IMG/VR virus record: IMGVR_UViG_3300023198_001094
Span: 1-21,201 of that record
DNA from: a virus
Direction: 5' to 3' (one strand)
Length of the DNA: 21,201 nt
The notes beneath the pieces were generated by a model. The model searched no databases. It worked only from the letters and a program-made list of their open reading frames with translations, and was not told where the DNA came from. Below are positions 13,567-19,015 of the stretch, piece by piece; the stretch's first letter is position 1, and every line of letters begins with the position of its first letter. Both the position numbers and the translations under genes were made by a program.

Positions 13567-14036
13567 CTTACTTGAAGGAAGAGAAGCATGAGATAGGAGT
13601 CGACGAGATTCAAGATGCTGTCGAGTTGTTGAGTGAGCATTTCAAGATACCGGTTCCTCATGTGAAGGTGACTTGGAACCAAGGGAGTAAATGTAGCTAC
13701 AGGAGATCCTATTGGGGTTTCTGGTCTGAGATGAGTATCAGCAGAGATGACTGGCACGGGATTACAGATTGCGTGCTTCATGAGTTTACGCATGCACTGA
13801 GAGGGTTCAGATCGGGAAAGCACTATCATGATGTGAGATTCTTCCTGGCGCTCAAGGAAGTGTGTGAAGTGTGGCTGGGCGATGCCGAATGGTTCAGGTG
13901 GGACAGGGATTATAATCCTATCTGGAAGCAGGCGGTGCGGCATAGGTTGACCAGGAGGACTTGGTTCAGGCATACTCATAAATTCGGGCCGTTTCTGTCT
14001 GCTGAAAAGATAGCGGCATATGGGACAGTTAAATAA
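13557..14036 (+). CDS. SprT-like / HExxH zinc metallopeptidase domain protein
   Basis: A 159-residue protein. The helix CVLHEFTHALRGF contains the zinc motif HEFTH (residues 75-79). A third ligand is likely in KHYHDVRFF (His89 or His91), as in SprT/WLM-type peptidases. Before the motif a strand plus a Tyr/Trp-rich loop (SYWGFWSEMSIS) form the substrate wall usual for this fold. The C-terminus is basic and aromatic. Phages and bacteria use this fold in DNA-protein crosslink or general proteolysis, but the substrate here is unknown. It overlaps the preceding gene (ATG inside its last codons). Confidence 0.75.
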   Translation: MQVTYLKEEKHEIGVDEIQDAVELLSEHFKIPVPHVKVTWNQGSKCSYRRSYWGFWSEMSISRDDWHGITDCVLHEFTHALRGFRSGKHYHDVRFFLALKEVCEVWLGDAEWFRWDRDYNPIWKQAVRHRLTRRTWFRHTHKFGPFLSAEKIAAYGTVK

Positions 14037-14096
14037 GTAACCATAAGTAGGTGGACAATGCGCTCAGTGTCACGTTAAAGGAGCTACTGATTCTTT

Positions 14097-14158
14097 TGTT
14101 CGGCTCCCCCGGGTGAAACCTTATCAGAGGTAGAGGGAGTCGGATTGAAGGATTAACC
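14097..14158 (+). ncRNA. Structured intercistronic leader, copy 1 of 3
   Basis: In the 141-bp gap before the zinc-ribbon gene at 14178. An 8-bp outer stem (14101-14108 with 14135-14142) encloses an inner ACCT/AGGT stem. It is flanked by TGTTCGG on the left and by GATTG plus AGGATTAACC (14149-14158) on the right. The same flanks surround the hairpin at 17000-17024. No U-tract follows, so a terminator is unlikely. Confidence 0.5.
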
Positions 14159-14177
14159 AATAACAAGGAGGTGGATC

Positions 14178-14381
14178 ATGTCGAAATTATGTTGCCCCAG
14201 TTGCGGAGAACGAGAAAAAGTTCGTCCTGTGTATGAGGTGTACTGGTCTGGACGAAACGAGGGTGTGTACTGCTTCGTGTGCAAACGATTCTACGGAAAA
14301 GAAGAAGTCAAACGATACAGAGAAACCGGATGCCGAGTCGGAGAGTGTATGCCGAGGACGTGTTGGGATCTCGTAGTATAG
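14178..14381 (+). CDS. Zinc-ribbon small protein (67 aa)
   Basis: A 67-residue protein with two Cys pairs: CPSCGE (residues 6-11) and CFVC (32-35). This is a zinc ribbon. The C-terminal part is basic with two further Cys, CRVGECMPRTC. Its mRNA leader is the structured element 14097-14158 and its SD is AGGAGG. It is one of several unrelated-looking Cys-pair proteins in this plus-strand block. The role may be nucleic acid or protein binding. The family is not identified. Confidence 0.75.
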   Translation: MSKLCCPSCGEREKVRPVYEVYWSGRNEGVYCFVCKRFYGKEEVKRYRETGCRVGECMPRTCWDLVV

Positions 14382-14391
14382 GAGGTGGATT

Positions 14392-14565
14392 ATGGCAGGT
14401 AGAAAACAGTTAACAGTCAGAAAGCTTATCAAGGATCTTATGAAGTGTGATAACCTGGATGCTGTCGTTTATATCAATGATCACAATGCAAACGAGAATG
14501 CTGTCAGGGCTGTGAAGGTTTTCGGCCGGGATCAGCGACACTTTGTTATCATAAGAGGAGAATAA
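14392..14565 (+). CDS. Small hypothetical protein (57 aa)
   Basis: An ATG at 14392 follows GGAGGTGG and opens 57 codons: MAGRKQLTVRKLIKDLMKCD, then NLDAVVYINDHNANENAV and a basic end. The helix-strand order resembles small phage proteins with a VRKLIKDLMKxD start. It ends 1 bp before the next ATG, whose SD GAGGAG is inside its last codons. Function is unknown. Confidence 0.7.
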   Translation: MAGRKQLTVRKLIKDLMKCDNLDAVVYINDHNANENAVRAVKVFGRDQRHFVIIRGE

Positions 14566-14566
14566 T

Positions 14567-14761
14567 ATGGCGTATGATCTGGACAAGATTGACAGGCATG
14601 CGAAAGCTATCGGGCCGGATGCTTTCTACAAAATAGAGAAGGATAATCGCGGCCAGGATGTTGTGATGTTTTTTAATGTGACGCACCAGACAACACTGGT
14701 GGATTTCTTTGATGCCGAGAGGTTCGCGGTGGAGGAGAACGGTGATGCTGAGAGCTCGTAG
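14567..14761 (+). CDS. Small hypothetical protein (64 aa)
   Basis: A 64-residue acidic protein: MAYDLDKIDRHAKAIGPDAF, then YKIEKDNRGQDVVMFFNVTH. It looks like one helix and a short beta hairpin. It begins directly after the preceding gene with GAGGAG as SD, and its last 17 bases overlap the next gene. No known family. Confidence 0.7.
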   Translation: MAYDLDKIDRHAKAIGPDAFYKIEKDNRGQDVVMFFNVTHQTTLVDFFDAERFAVEENGDAESS

Positions 14762-15068
14762 GGTAGATGATTACCAGGGCAAGAGGATGTACCGGGTGCC
14801 TGTTGAGATTAAGTTCAATGATAGTCAGCGGTGCGCTACGGTAGCTGAGGCAGTGATTGTTGTCCTGGCGCCCAGTTCAGTTGATGCGGTGGATTGGGTG
14901 AGGGATCAGATCAATCGTCCTGAGACTGAGTTTGTTGGGTATGGTCCGAGGGGTGGACAGACTTATCGGTATATGGGATGGGAGAGTCATATCGGGTGCT
15001 CCCTGCTCAAGAGTGATTACATGAAGCCGAAGCAGTTGAAGTTTATCTATGCGAGGAGCGTATTATGA
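14745..15068 (+). CDS. Hypothetical early-type protein (107 aa)
   Basis: I set the start at the ATG at 14745 (SD GGAGGAG at 14731-14737) rather than the earlier ATG at 14709, which lies deep in the previous gene. The 107-residue chain runs from MLRARRVDDYQGKRMYRVP to RSVL. A beta strand VPVEIKFNDS and a helix VAEAVIVVLAPSSVDAVDWV are visible, and the C-terminal part is basic. It overlaps the next start by 4 bp. Family not recognised. Confidence 0.7.
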   Translation: MLRARRVDDYQGKRMYRVPVEIKFNDSQRCATVAEAVIVVLAPSSVDAVDWVRDQINRPETEFVGYGPRGGQTYRYMGWESHIGCSLLKSDYMKPKQLKFIYARSVL

Positions 15069-15265
15069 GCCTTATCAGAAAAGGAGTAAGCGACAATGAT
15101 CATAGAGTAGACCTGCATACGACTGAAGGGATACTCAAGACAAGAAAGAGTAAATATTATCGTAGCGGAGTTCTCAAGGCGATGTTGTCAGTAGGGCTCA
15201 TCACACCAGCAGAGTGGAATGTATTTTATCTTAAATATGTAGGTGAATTAAAGGAGATCAAATAA
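15065..15265 (+). CDS. Small hypothetical protein (66 aa)
   Basis: A 66-residue, basic protein (MSLIRKGVSDNDHRVDL ... YYRSGVLKAMLSVGLITP). It ends in a helix FYLKYVGELKEIK. It overlaps the preceding gene by 4 bp (ATGA) and the next ATG by 1 bp (TAATG). No motif or family is recognised. Confidence 0.7.
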   Translation: MSLIRKGVSDNDHRVDLHTTEGILKTRKSKYYRSGVLKAMLSVGLITPAEWNVFYLKYVGELKEIK

Positions 15266-15438
15266 TGACGAGTAAGAATACGAAACCGAGAGGACAGAGG
15301 AGTAAGATGCGTCACGCTGGAATGGTGGCGAAACTGTTCAAATTGTGGCGGAGGGCGCTAACGAGAAGGATGCCCGTTGCTGAGTGCAGTAAACGATATG
15401 ATAGGTACTTTGATGCCAGAGAGGCAGGTGAGCTGTGA
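15265..15438 (+). CDS. Small basic protein (57 aa)
   Basis: A 57-residue, strongly basic protein: MTSKNTKPRGQRSKMRHAGM, then KLFKLWRRALTRRMPVAE. The middle could be an amphipathic nucleic-acid- or membrane-binding helix. It starts in a TAATG overlap and ends in a GTGA overlap with the next gene. AGGAG lies upstream. The family is unknown. Confidence 0.6.
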   Translation: MTSKNTKPRGQRSKMRHAGMVAKLFKLWRRALTRRMPVAECSKRYDRYFDAREAGEL

Positions 15439-15444
15439 GTAGAC
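15422..15444 (+). repeat. 23-bp start cassette, copy 1
   Basis: Bases AGGCAGGTGA, two variable bases, then TGTGAGTAGAC. The same string with two changes is at 15656-15678. In both copies it holds the ribosome-binding stretch and the GTG start of a gene that begins Met-Ser-Arg. Confidence 0.6.
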
Positions 15445-15653
15445 GACGCAGACATCGTCTCGATATATCTGAAGGAAAAGATATGTTGACACCTGAACAG
15501 ATTAAATTTATCAAAGCGCAGGATTCGCTGATCTTTAACATCGATCAGATGCTGGAGAAGTCTTTCCGAAAAGTTTATCGCGGAGGCAGACATATATCCG
15601 CGTGGAACAGTGACGATGGAAACCCTAGAGTCTGTATTATTGACTGGAATTAG
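15435..15653 (+). CDS. Small hypothetical protein (72 aa)
   Basis: A GTG at 15435 overlaps the stop of the preceding gene (GTGA) and is preceded by AGGCAGG. The 72-residue chain starts with a basic run MSRRRRHRLDISEG, then LTPEQIKFIKAQDSLIFNID, a likely amphipathic helix pair. It ends RVCIIDWN. An ATG at 15483 (MLTPEQI) is an alternative start. No known family. Confidence 0.65.
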   Translation: MSRRRRHRLDISEGKDMLTPEQIKFIKAQDSLIFNIDQMLEKSFRKVYRGGRHISAWNSDDGNPRVCIIDWN

Positions 15654-15655
15654 AA

Positions 15656-15678
15656 AGGCAGGTGAATTGTGAGTAGAC
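15656..15678 (+). repeat. 23-bp start cassette, copy 2
   Basis: Second copy of the 15422-15444 cassette (21 of 23 bases the same). It again includes the SD stretch and GTG start of the following gene. Confidence 0.6.
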
Positions 15679-15902
15679 CAAGTGGAAGTGATCGTATGGT
15701 TGAGACCCTGGCGTCTCCGTGTTGTTCGGTGTGTGAGGAGAGGACAAACGGGGGGCATAGGCTGAAGGAATCCGGTACGCTGGTTTGTGACCGGTGCTGG
15801 ATGAGAGTGAAGCAAGATCTGCAGCAGGTGTTGAAGTGGCTGTGGAAAGAGGGAGAGATCAGTGAAGTTTGTGATGATATTATTATTTGGAAAGGAAATT
15901 AG
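15669..15902 (+). CDS. Zinc-binding Cys-rich small protein (77 aa)
   Basis: A GTG-start 77-residue protein. The first half has CCSVCEERTNGGH and, 14 residues after the second of the paired Cys, CDRCW, a four-Cys zinc site. The second half is a helical VKQDLQQVLKWLWKEGEI. The start lies in the 23-bp cassette that also begins the gene at 15435. It is likely a small nucleic-acid or protein-binding factor. No family identified. Confidence 0.7.
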   Translation: MSRPSGSDRMVETLASPCCSVCEERTNGGHRLKESGTLVCDRCWMRVKQDLQQVLKWLWKEGEISEVCDDIIIWKGN

Positions 15903-15904
15903 AT

Positions 15905-16147
15905 ATGAAAATATTTGGGATTGATTTCATTACAGGGCAGGATCACCCGAGGTTAGGGTATATCAACTTGGATAACATCGATACGATAGTAAGCCACCCG
16001 ACAAATAAATTCTCTTGTCTGGTTACATTCAGCGGAAGCGATGAACCATACGAACTAGGCTTATCGGCTAACGGATTGGCTGATGAAATACAAGCTGCAC
16101 AATTCGGTGGTTCTGGCACGGTTATTGCATGCAAAAATAAATCGTGA
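15905..16147 (+). CDS. Small hypothetical protein (80 aa)
   Basis: I start at the ATG at 15905 (SD AAGGAAA). A frame to 15887 overlaps the previous gene. The 80-residue chain, MKIFGIDFITGQDHPRLGYI, then IDTIVSHPTNKFSCLVTFSG, is a beta-rich small domain ending in a helix ADEIQAAQFGGSG. The last six codons (CKNKS and the stop) fall within the start of the second operator block. No known family. Confidence 0.65.
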   Translation: MKIFGIDFITGQDHPRLGYINLDNIDTIVSHPTNKFSCLVTFSGSDEPYELGLSANGLADEIQAAQFGGSGTVIACKNKS

Positions 16148-16216
16148 ATAAATGTCGATTGCTGTTGACAGTGAGTTGACGATCTGTCAAACTGGGTTCA
16201 AATAAAGGAGGAACAC
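16134..16216 (+). promoter_or_regulatory. Repeated promoter/operator block, copy 2
   Basis: The sequence parallels 13077-13156. AAAATAAATCGTG comes first (here also the end of the preceding gene), then GTCG, TTGACA (16165-16170), a 14-bp gap and TGTCAA (16185-16190). It then reads GGTTCAAATAAAGGAGGA into the ATG at 16220. In this copy a tighter dyad, TTGAC/GTCAA (16176-16190), is nested inside the larger one. Confidence 0.6.
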
Positions 16217-16219
16217 AAA

Positions 16220-16591
16220 ATGGCAGACGAACAATATTACGATTGCCCCGGTTGCGGTGGCGAGCTTTTCTTAAAATTCACGACTGGGTTTCACCACTGT
16301 AGAGATTGTGGACAGTACTGGGATGAGTGCATGCTTGAGCCGGCAGAGGTTGAGCCGGAAGCTGCAGTAGCGGCGACAGGGTTTGCACACCTGCACCAGG
16401 ATTGGCTGCAGCTGGAGATCGAGAATAACATCAAAGAGAATACGCCGGAGACTGACAAGGCGTGTGCTTTTGATTGTCCTCTGTGTAGCGCGTATCTGTT
16501 CGAGTTCAACAAGACGGATGCGGATCGGAAGGCACTGGCCGGAAGAGCGATGGCGCATGTAACAGGTGGATGTAAGGAAGAAGAGGAATGA
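16220..16591 (+). CDS. Multi-zinc-site protein (123 aa)
   Basis: A 123-residue protein with three Cys pairs: CPGCGG (residues 9-14), CRDCG (27-31) and CPLC (85-88). The last is joined by the His and Cys in HVTGGC near the end to make a second site. An acidic EPAEVEPEAAVAAT linker separates the two sites. It is the first gene after operator copy 2 and has AGGAGGA as SD, which suggests strong early expression. Function is unknown. Protein-protein or nucleic-acid binding is inferred. Confidence 0.72.
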   Translation: MADEQYYDCPGCGGELFLKFTTGFHHCRDCGQYWDECMLEPAEVEPEAAVAATGFAHLHQDWLQLEIENNIKENTPETDKACAFDCPLCSAYLFEFNKTDADRKALAGRAMAHVTGGCKEEEE

Positions 16592-16595
16592 AACC

Positions 16596-16763
16596 ATGAA
16601 AGTACGAGTAATCAAAAACAGTGATGGCTTTTATGATGTAGTCAATCGTCCACCATTAAAAAGTCAGGATCAAATAATAGGTTGTCAGCACCTTACGGAA
16701 GAAAGCGCACGAAAGGCTGTCCGTATTATATTGGCCGATCCCAAACAGTGGCCCATTACTTAA
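16596..16763 (+). CDS. Small hypothetical protein (55 aa)
   Basis: A 55-residue protein, MKVRVIKNSDGFYDVVNRPP, with a later helix EESARKAVRIILADPKQWPI. It reads as a beta-beta-alpha mini-fold. SD AGAGGA lies before the ATG at 16596, chosen over a longer frame that runs into the previous gene. No family is recognised. Confidence 0.6.
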   Translation: MKVRVIKNSDGFYDVVNRPPLKSQDQIIGCQHLTEESARKAVRIILADPKQWPIT

Positions 16764-16774
16764 TCCCTGCATAC

Positions 16775-16825
16775 TCCCGGCATTCGTGCCGGGACAGTGG
16801 AAGGAATAAACCTTTAAACCGGGAG
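16775..16825 (+). ncRNA. Structured intercistronic leader, copy 2 of 3
   Basis: A perfect 8-bp hairpin with a TTCG loop (16775-16794) is followed by AGGAATAAACC and the purine leader AAACCTTTAAACCGGGAG (16808-16825). The ATG at 16832 comes next. No U-tract follows. Confidence 0.5.
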
Positions 16826-16831
16826 AATGAA

Positions 16832-16981
16832 ATGTCGAAAAACTTAGTCAAAGCATATAAAACTCTGCAAGTAGCATGGAAGCAGTGTAAGATAGAAGGA
16901 TTACCTTACGAGATAACACGCAAATTATCCCACGCTATGGACTATATAAACGATCAAATTGCAGACTATTTCAACAATTAA
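16832..16981 (+). CDS. Small helical hypothetical protein (49 aa)
   Basis: A 49-residue protein, MSKNLVKAYKTLQVAWKQCK, then LPYEITRKLSHAMDYINDQI. Its whole length looks helical and amphipathic. The ATG at 16832 follows the conserved AAACCGGGAG leader. Longer in-frame readings pass through the hairpin. Family unknown. Confidence 0.6.
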   Translation: MSKNLVKAYKTLQVAWKQCKIEGLPYEITRKLSHAMDYINDQIADYFNN

Positions 16982-16995
16982 TAGATTAATTCCGC

Positions 16996-17053
16996 TGTTC
17001 GGTACTCTGTTCTTCAGAGTATCGGATTGCAGGATTAACCTTAAACCGGGAGG
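16996..17053 (+). ncRNA. Structured intercistronic leader, copy 3 of 3
   Basis: A 10-bp stem (17000-17009 with 17015-17024) with a TTCTT loop. TGTTCGG is at its left edge and GATTG plus AGGATTAACC (17031-17040) at its right, followed by CTTAAACCGGGAGG. Compared with copy 1, stem pairs at positions 4-5 change on both sides (C-G, T-A to T-A, A-T) while pairing is kept. Confidence 0.55.
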
Positions 17054-17063
17054 AATGAAACCA

Positions 17064-17237
17064 ATGAAACATGATAATACCTTCACTGATTGGACGGAAG
17101 CATTCGACATTTGCCGTGAGCGTAATCGTCCCATGACATTGTGGATGGACGATGGACATTTTTACAAAATATTCCCATCGGGTCAATGTCGCGAATTAGT
17201 CGCTGGAAAATGGACGGAAACGGAGAACTGCAAATAA
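17064..17237 (+). CDS. Small hypothetical protein (57 aa)
   Basis: The ATG at 17064 is chosen because the SD GGGAGGA ends 9 bases before it. The ATG at 17055 abuts the SD. The 57-residue chain is MKHDNTFTDWTEAFDICRER, then MTLWMDDGHFYKIFPSGQC, ending in a basic, Lys/Glu-rich tail. Tandem short strands and one helix are visible. The gene sits behind structured leader copy 3. Family unknown. Confidence 0.6.
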   Translation: MKHDNTFTDWTEAFDICRERNRPMTLWMDDGHFYKIFPSGQCRELVAGKWTETENCK

Positions 17238-17242
17238 GACTC

Positions 17243-17260
17243 AAACCTTAAGCCGGAAGG
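17243..17260 (+). promoter_or_regulatory. Leader motif AAACCTTAAGCCGGAAGG
   Basis: Third occurrence of the AAACCTTAAACCGGGAGG-type leader (also 16808-16825 and 17036-17053). Here it has no preceding hairpin. It serves as the ribosome-binding region for the gene at 17270. Confidence 0.5.
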
Positions 17261-17269
17261 GGGGCTAAT

Positions 17270-17470
17270 ATGTATATACTTGACAATAACAACCTGTCGG
17301 ATAGTGATTTTTTTGAAAGACAGAAAGAAATGGCTAGGGAGCTATCCCAATCAGAAAGGGACCGGCACGCATCAGTAAGTACCAGGCACGAAAAACCGCT
17401 ATGTTTAAATTGCTTTTGTTGTGCTTGTGTAATTGTTAATAGGGAAATGAAATCAATAGAGGAGGAGTGA
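17270..17470 (+). CDS. Small Cys-rich hypothetical protein (66 aa)
   Basis: A 66-residue protein, MYILDNNNLSDSDFFERQKE, a charged helix, then CLNCFCCACVIVNRE (four Cys in a row of pairs) and an acidic tail. The Cys cluster could bind a metal. GGGGGG follows the leader motif as SD. It overlaps the next ATG as TGATG. Family unknown. Confidence 0.6.
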   Translation: MYILDNNNLSDSDFFERQKEMARELSQSERDRHASVSTRHEKPLCLNCFCCACVIVNREMKSIEEE

Positions 17471-17631
17471 TGGGAAGTTGTCCGAGATGTGGAGGTCCTG
17501 GGGTTCCGATGGGAGCTCTGGGGAACAGGTACTGGAGTAGATGTCGGTATTGCGGCTGGGAGTTCAGTGAGGTTATCATTGATATCGAGGCCAAGGATGT
17601 TGAGGAAGATGAGCAGGTGGAATCAGAATAG
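17470..17631 (+). CDS. Zinc-ribbon small protein (53 aa)
   Basis: A 53-residue protein: MGSCPRCGGPGVPM, then RYWSRCRYCGWEFSE, a compact zinc ribbon with CPRC and CRYC pairs. The tail is acidic. The ATG overlaps the stop before it and has GGAGGAG as SD. Such mini ribbons often bind DNA, RNA or protein, but the target is unknown. Confidence 0.75.
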   Translation: MGSCPRCGGPGVPMGALGNRYWSRCRYCGWEFSEVIIDIEAKDVEEDEQVESE

Positions 17632-17642
17632 GAGATTTTGAG

Positions 17643-17843
17643 ATGAGTAAATCCTTGTTGCAGAAAATATCAGAAGAATACACCGGCTATCGTTGTCCAA
17701 AATGTGAAGGATCAGAAGATGTGCATTTTGACAGTGAATGCTACTGGTGGATTGGATTGAAACAGCTGGTGTGTACCAATTGTGATGGTTATGTCTTTTC
17801 AGTGGACGACGCACTTGAACCGGAGGATAAAAAGAATGTGTGA
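17643..17843 (+). CDS. Zinc-ribbon small protein (66 aa)
   Basis: A 66-residue protein, MSKSLLQKISEEYTGYRCPK: a short helix, then CPKC and CTNC pairs 26 residues apart with a Trp/Tyr-rich hairpin between (CYWWIGLKQL). This is a typical zinc ribbon. The last codons overlap the next gene by 8 bp. Role unknown. Confidence 0.72.
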   Translation: MSKSLLQKISEEYTGYRCPKCEGSEDVHFDSECYWWIGLKQLVCTNCDGYVFSVDDALEPEDKKNV

Positions 17844-18189
17844 TTTGACCAAGACAGTATGGAAGTGTAAGAACTGCAGATTCACGACAACGAAGGAAGG
17901 TGATGCGAGAGTGCATGGGATTCGTCATCAGGTATATCCGTATCAGCAGATAGCGTTCAGGAAAAGGAAGGTGAAGGTTGTAGGTGTCTGCTTCCGGTGT
18001 GGGGAGCAATTCTTTGATCGGGACTCCTGGGCTATGCACGAGTTTTTGATGGATGTCACTCATGCAACTGAGGTGAGAAAGTTTGCACGAACGCTCGCGA
18101 AACCTGACCTGGAGGCTATAGACAGGAGAGGTAATTTCGAGTCGCGGCGAGGTGAGACGTCTATGATGCCTGTTATGGGAAAGGAGTGA
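17836..18189 (+). CDS. Tandem C2H2 zinc-finger protein (117 aa)
   Basis: The ATG at 17836 overlaps the previous gene. The 117-residue protein has two classic fingers. The first is C-x2-C-x12-H-x3-H (residues 10-30: CKNC ... HGIRH). The second is C-x2-C-x3-F-x5-W-x2-H-x7-H (residues 51-75: CFRCGEQFFDRDSWAMHEF...TH). A strongly basic linker FRKRKVKV joins them. The C-terminal third is charged. Two-finger C2H2 proteins of this form are rare in bacteriophages, and DNA binding is a fair inference. Confidence 0.75.
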   Translation: MCDLTKTVWKCKNCRFTTTKEGDARVHGIRHQVYPYQQIAFRKRKVKVVGVCFRCGEQFFDRDSWAMHEFLMDVTHATEVRKFARTLAKPDLEAIDRRGNFESRRGETSMMPVMGKE

Positions 18190-18195
18190 TGCGGG

Positions 18196-18417
18196 ATGAA
18201 ACGATACAAAGGTAAGATCATGTTGGACAGCGGGAAATACCATGTGACATTCCCGGCCGAAACTCAGGCGAGTAACCTGAGCGCGGCAGGGCAAAGGATG
18301 ATAGCTAAGGGCCTGGAGCAGTGGCGGAAGAACGGACACTCAAGACTCCCTGTGGGATTGACTTTGGTGTTGAAGGTTGTCCCAGGCTTAATAGATGCCT
18401 TACCTGACGAGGATTAA
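18196..18417 (+). CDS. Small hypothetical protein, last plus-strand gene
   Basis: A 73-residue protein, MKRYKGKIMLDSGKYHVTFP, with a helix LSAAGQRMIAKGLEQWRKNG and LTLVLKVVPGLIDAL. The ATG at 18196 has AAGGAG 9 bases upstream. Its last 113 bp run antisense to the 3' end of the HD-domain gene, so the transcripts converge. Function is unknown. Confidence 0.65.
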   Translation: MKRYKGKIMLDSGKYHVTFPAETQASNLSAAGQRMIAKGLEQWRKNGHSRLPVGLTLVLKVVPGLIDALPDED

Positions 18418-19015
18418 GGAGTTCGACGGGTAAAGGGGATATAGCATTGTAAGCTGCAAGAAATGCAGATTCGGCCAGCTTGGCTTTCCAGGGTATTATT
18501 TCGAGATCCGGGTATGGCCGGATGCCTGCAGTTTTGAGATCTGGTAGTTCAGATCCAGTCAAATGCCACGCTTCAGTGGCGCACATATCCAAATCAACTT
18601 CGGAAATCATAGCCATGTGGCGGTCGTGTTCGGCGTCGCGGGTCAGGTTGAGCGGCTCGTATACGAACTTGTCATAGATGTCGAGTTGGAGGGCCTTCTC
18701 GATTTTGCGATAGCCGGCAAGCTCGGGGAGACGTTTGACGTGGTGCGGGATATCTCGTATGTAAGCTTCCGAGGCGTCGTGGAGCAGGGCCAGGAGGGAT
18801 AGGATTCGGGAGTTGAAGGCGGACGCCACCAGGACGCTATGCTGGGCGACAGAGTAGTGAATAGGGATTGATCCTGTGAACCTGCACTCCAGGCTGAGGT
18901 GATGGGCAATGTCGATGAAATCAAGTAGTGACGGGTCCGGGTTCTTCACTGTCAGGATCTTGCCGGTGTATGTCCTCACTGTTCCCGGTTTTATTTTTAG
19001 TCTTCTCGGTGTCAT
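18305..19015 (-). CDS. HD-domain phosphohydrolase (YfbR/5'-nucleotidase-like)
   Basis: A 236-residue protein. The HD-domain signature is clear: SVAQHSVLVASAF with His59, then LLALLHDASEAYIRDIP with His79-Asp80, followed by downstream acids in EVDLDMCATE. This architecture matches 5'-deoxynucleotidase-type phage HD proteins, which dephosphorylate (d)NMPs and help control nucleotide pools during replication. I start at the ATG at 19015 (AGGAG upstream) rather than earlier codons inside the preceding gene. The C-terminal ~38 residues overlap, on the opposite strand, the last plus-strand gene, and look less conserved. Confidence 0.85.
   Translation of the reverse strand: MTPRRLKIKPGTVRTYTGKILTVKNPDPSLLDFIDIAHHLSLECRFTGSIPIHYSVAQHSVLVASAFNSRILSLLALLHDASEAYIRDIPHHVKRLPELAGYRKIEKALQLDIYDKFVYEPLNLTRDAEHDRHMAMISEVDLDMCATEAWHLTGSELPDLKTAGIRPYPDLEIIPWKAKLAESAFLAAYNAISPLPVELLNPRQVRHLLSLGQPSTPKSIPQGVLSVRSSATAPGP

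Noticed and set aside
13479-13979. Minus-strand ORF opposite the SprT-like gene
   Set aside because: Composition is Pro/His/Leu-biased antisense translation, with no start signal, and the plus frame has a clear HExxH motif.
16775-16794. Rho-independent terminator
   Set aside because: The stem is strong, but no T-tract follows on the plus strand and a coding gene with a leader begins 37 bases later.
17623-18339. Minus-strand 238-residue ORF opposite the zinc-ribbon and C2H2 genes
   Set aside because: It is the antisense of three packed plus-strand genes that carry clear Cys/His motifs and SD sequences.
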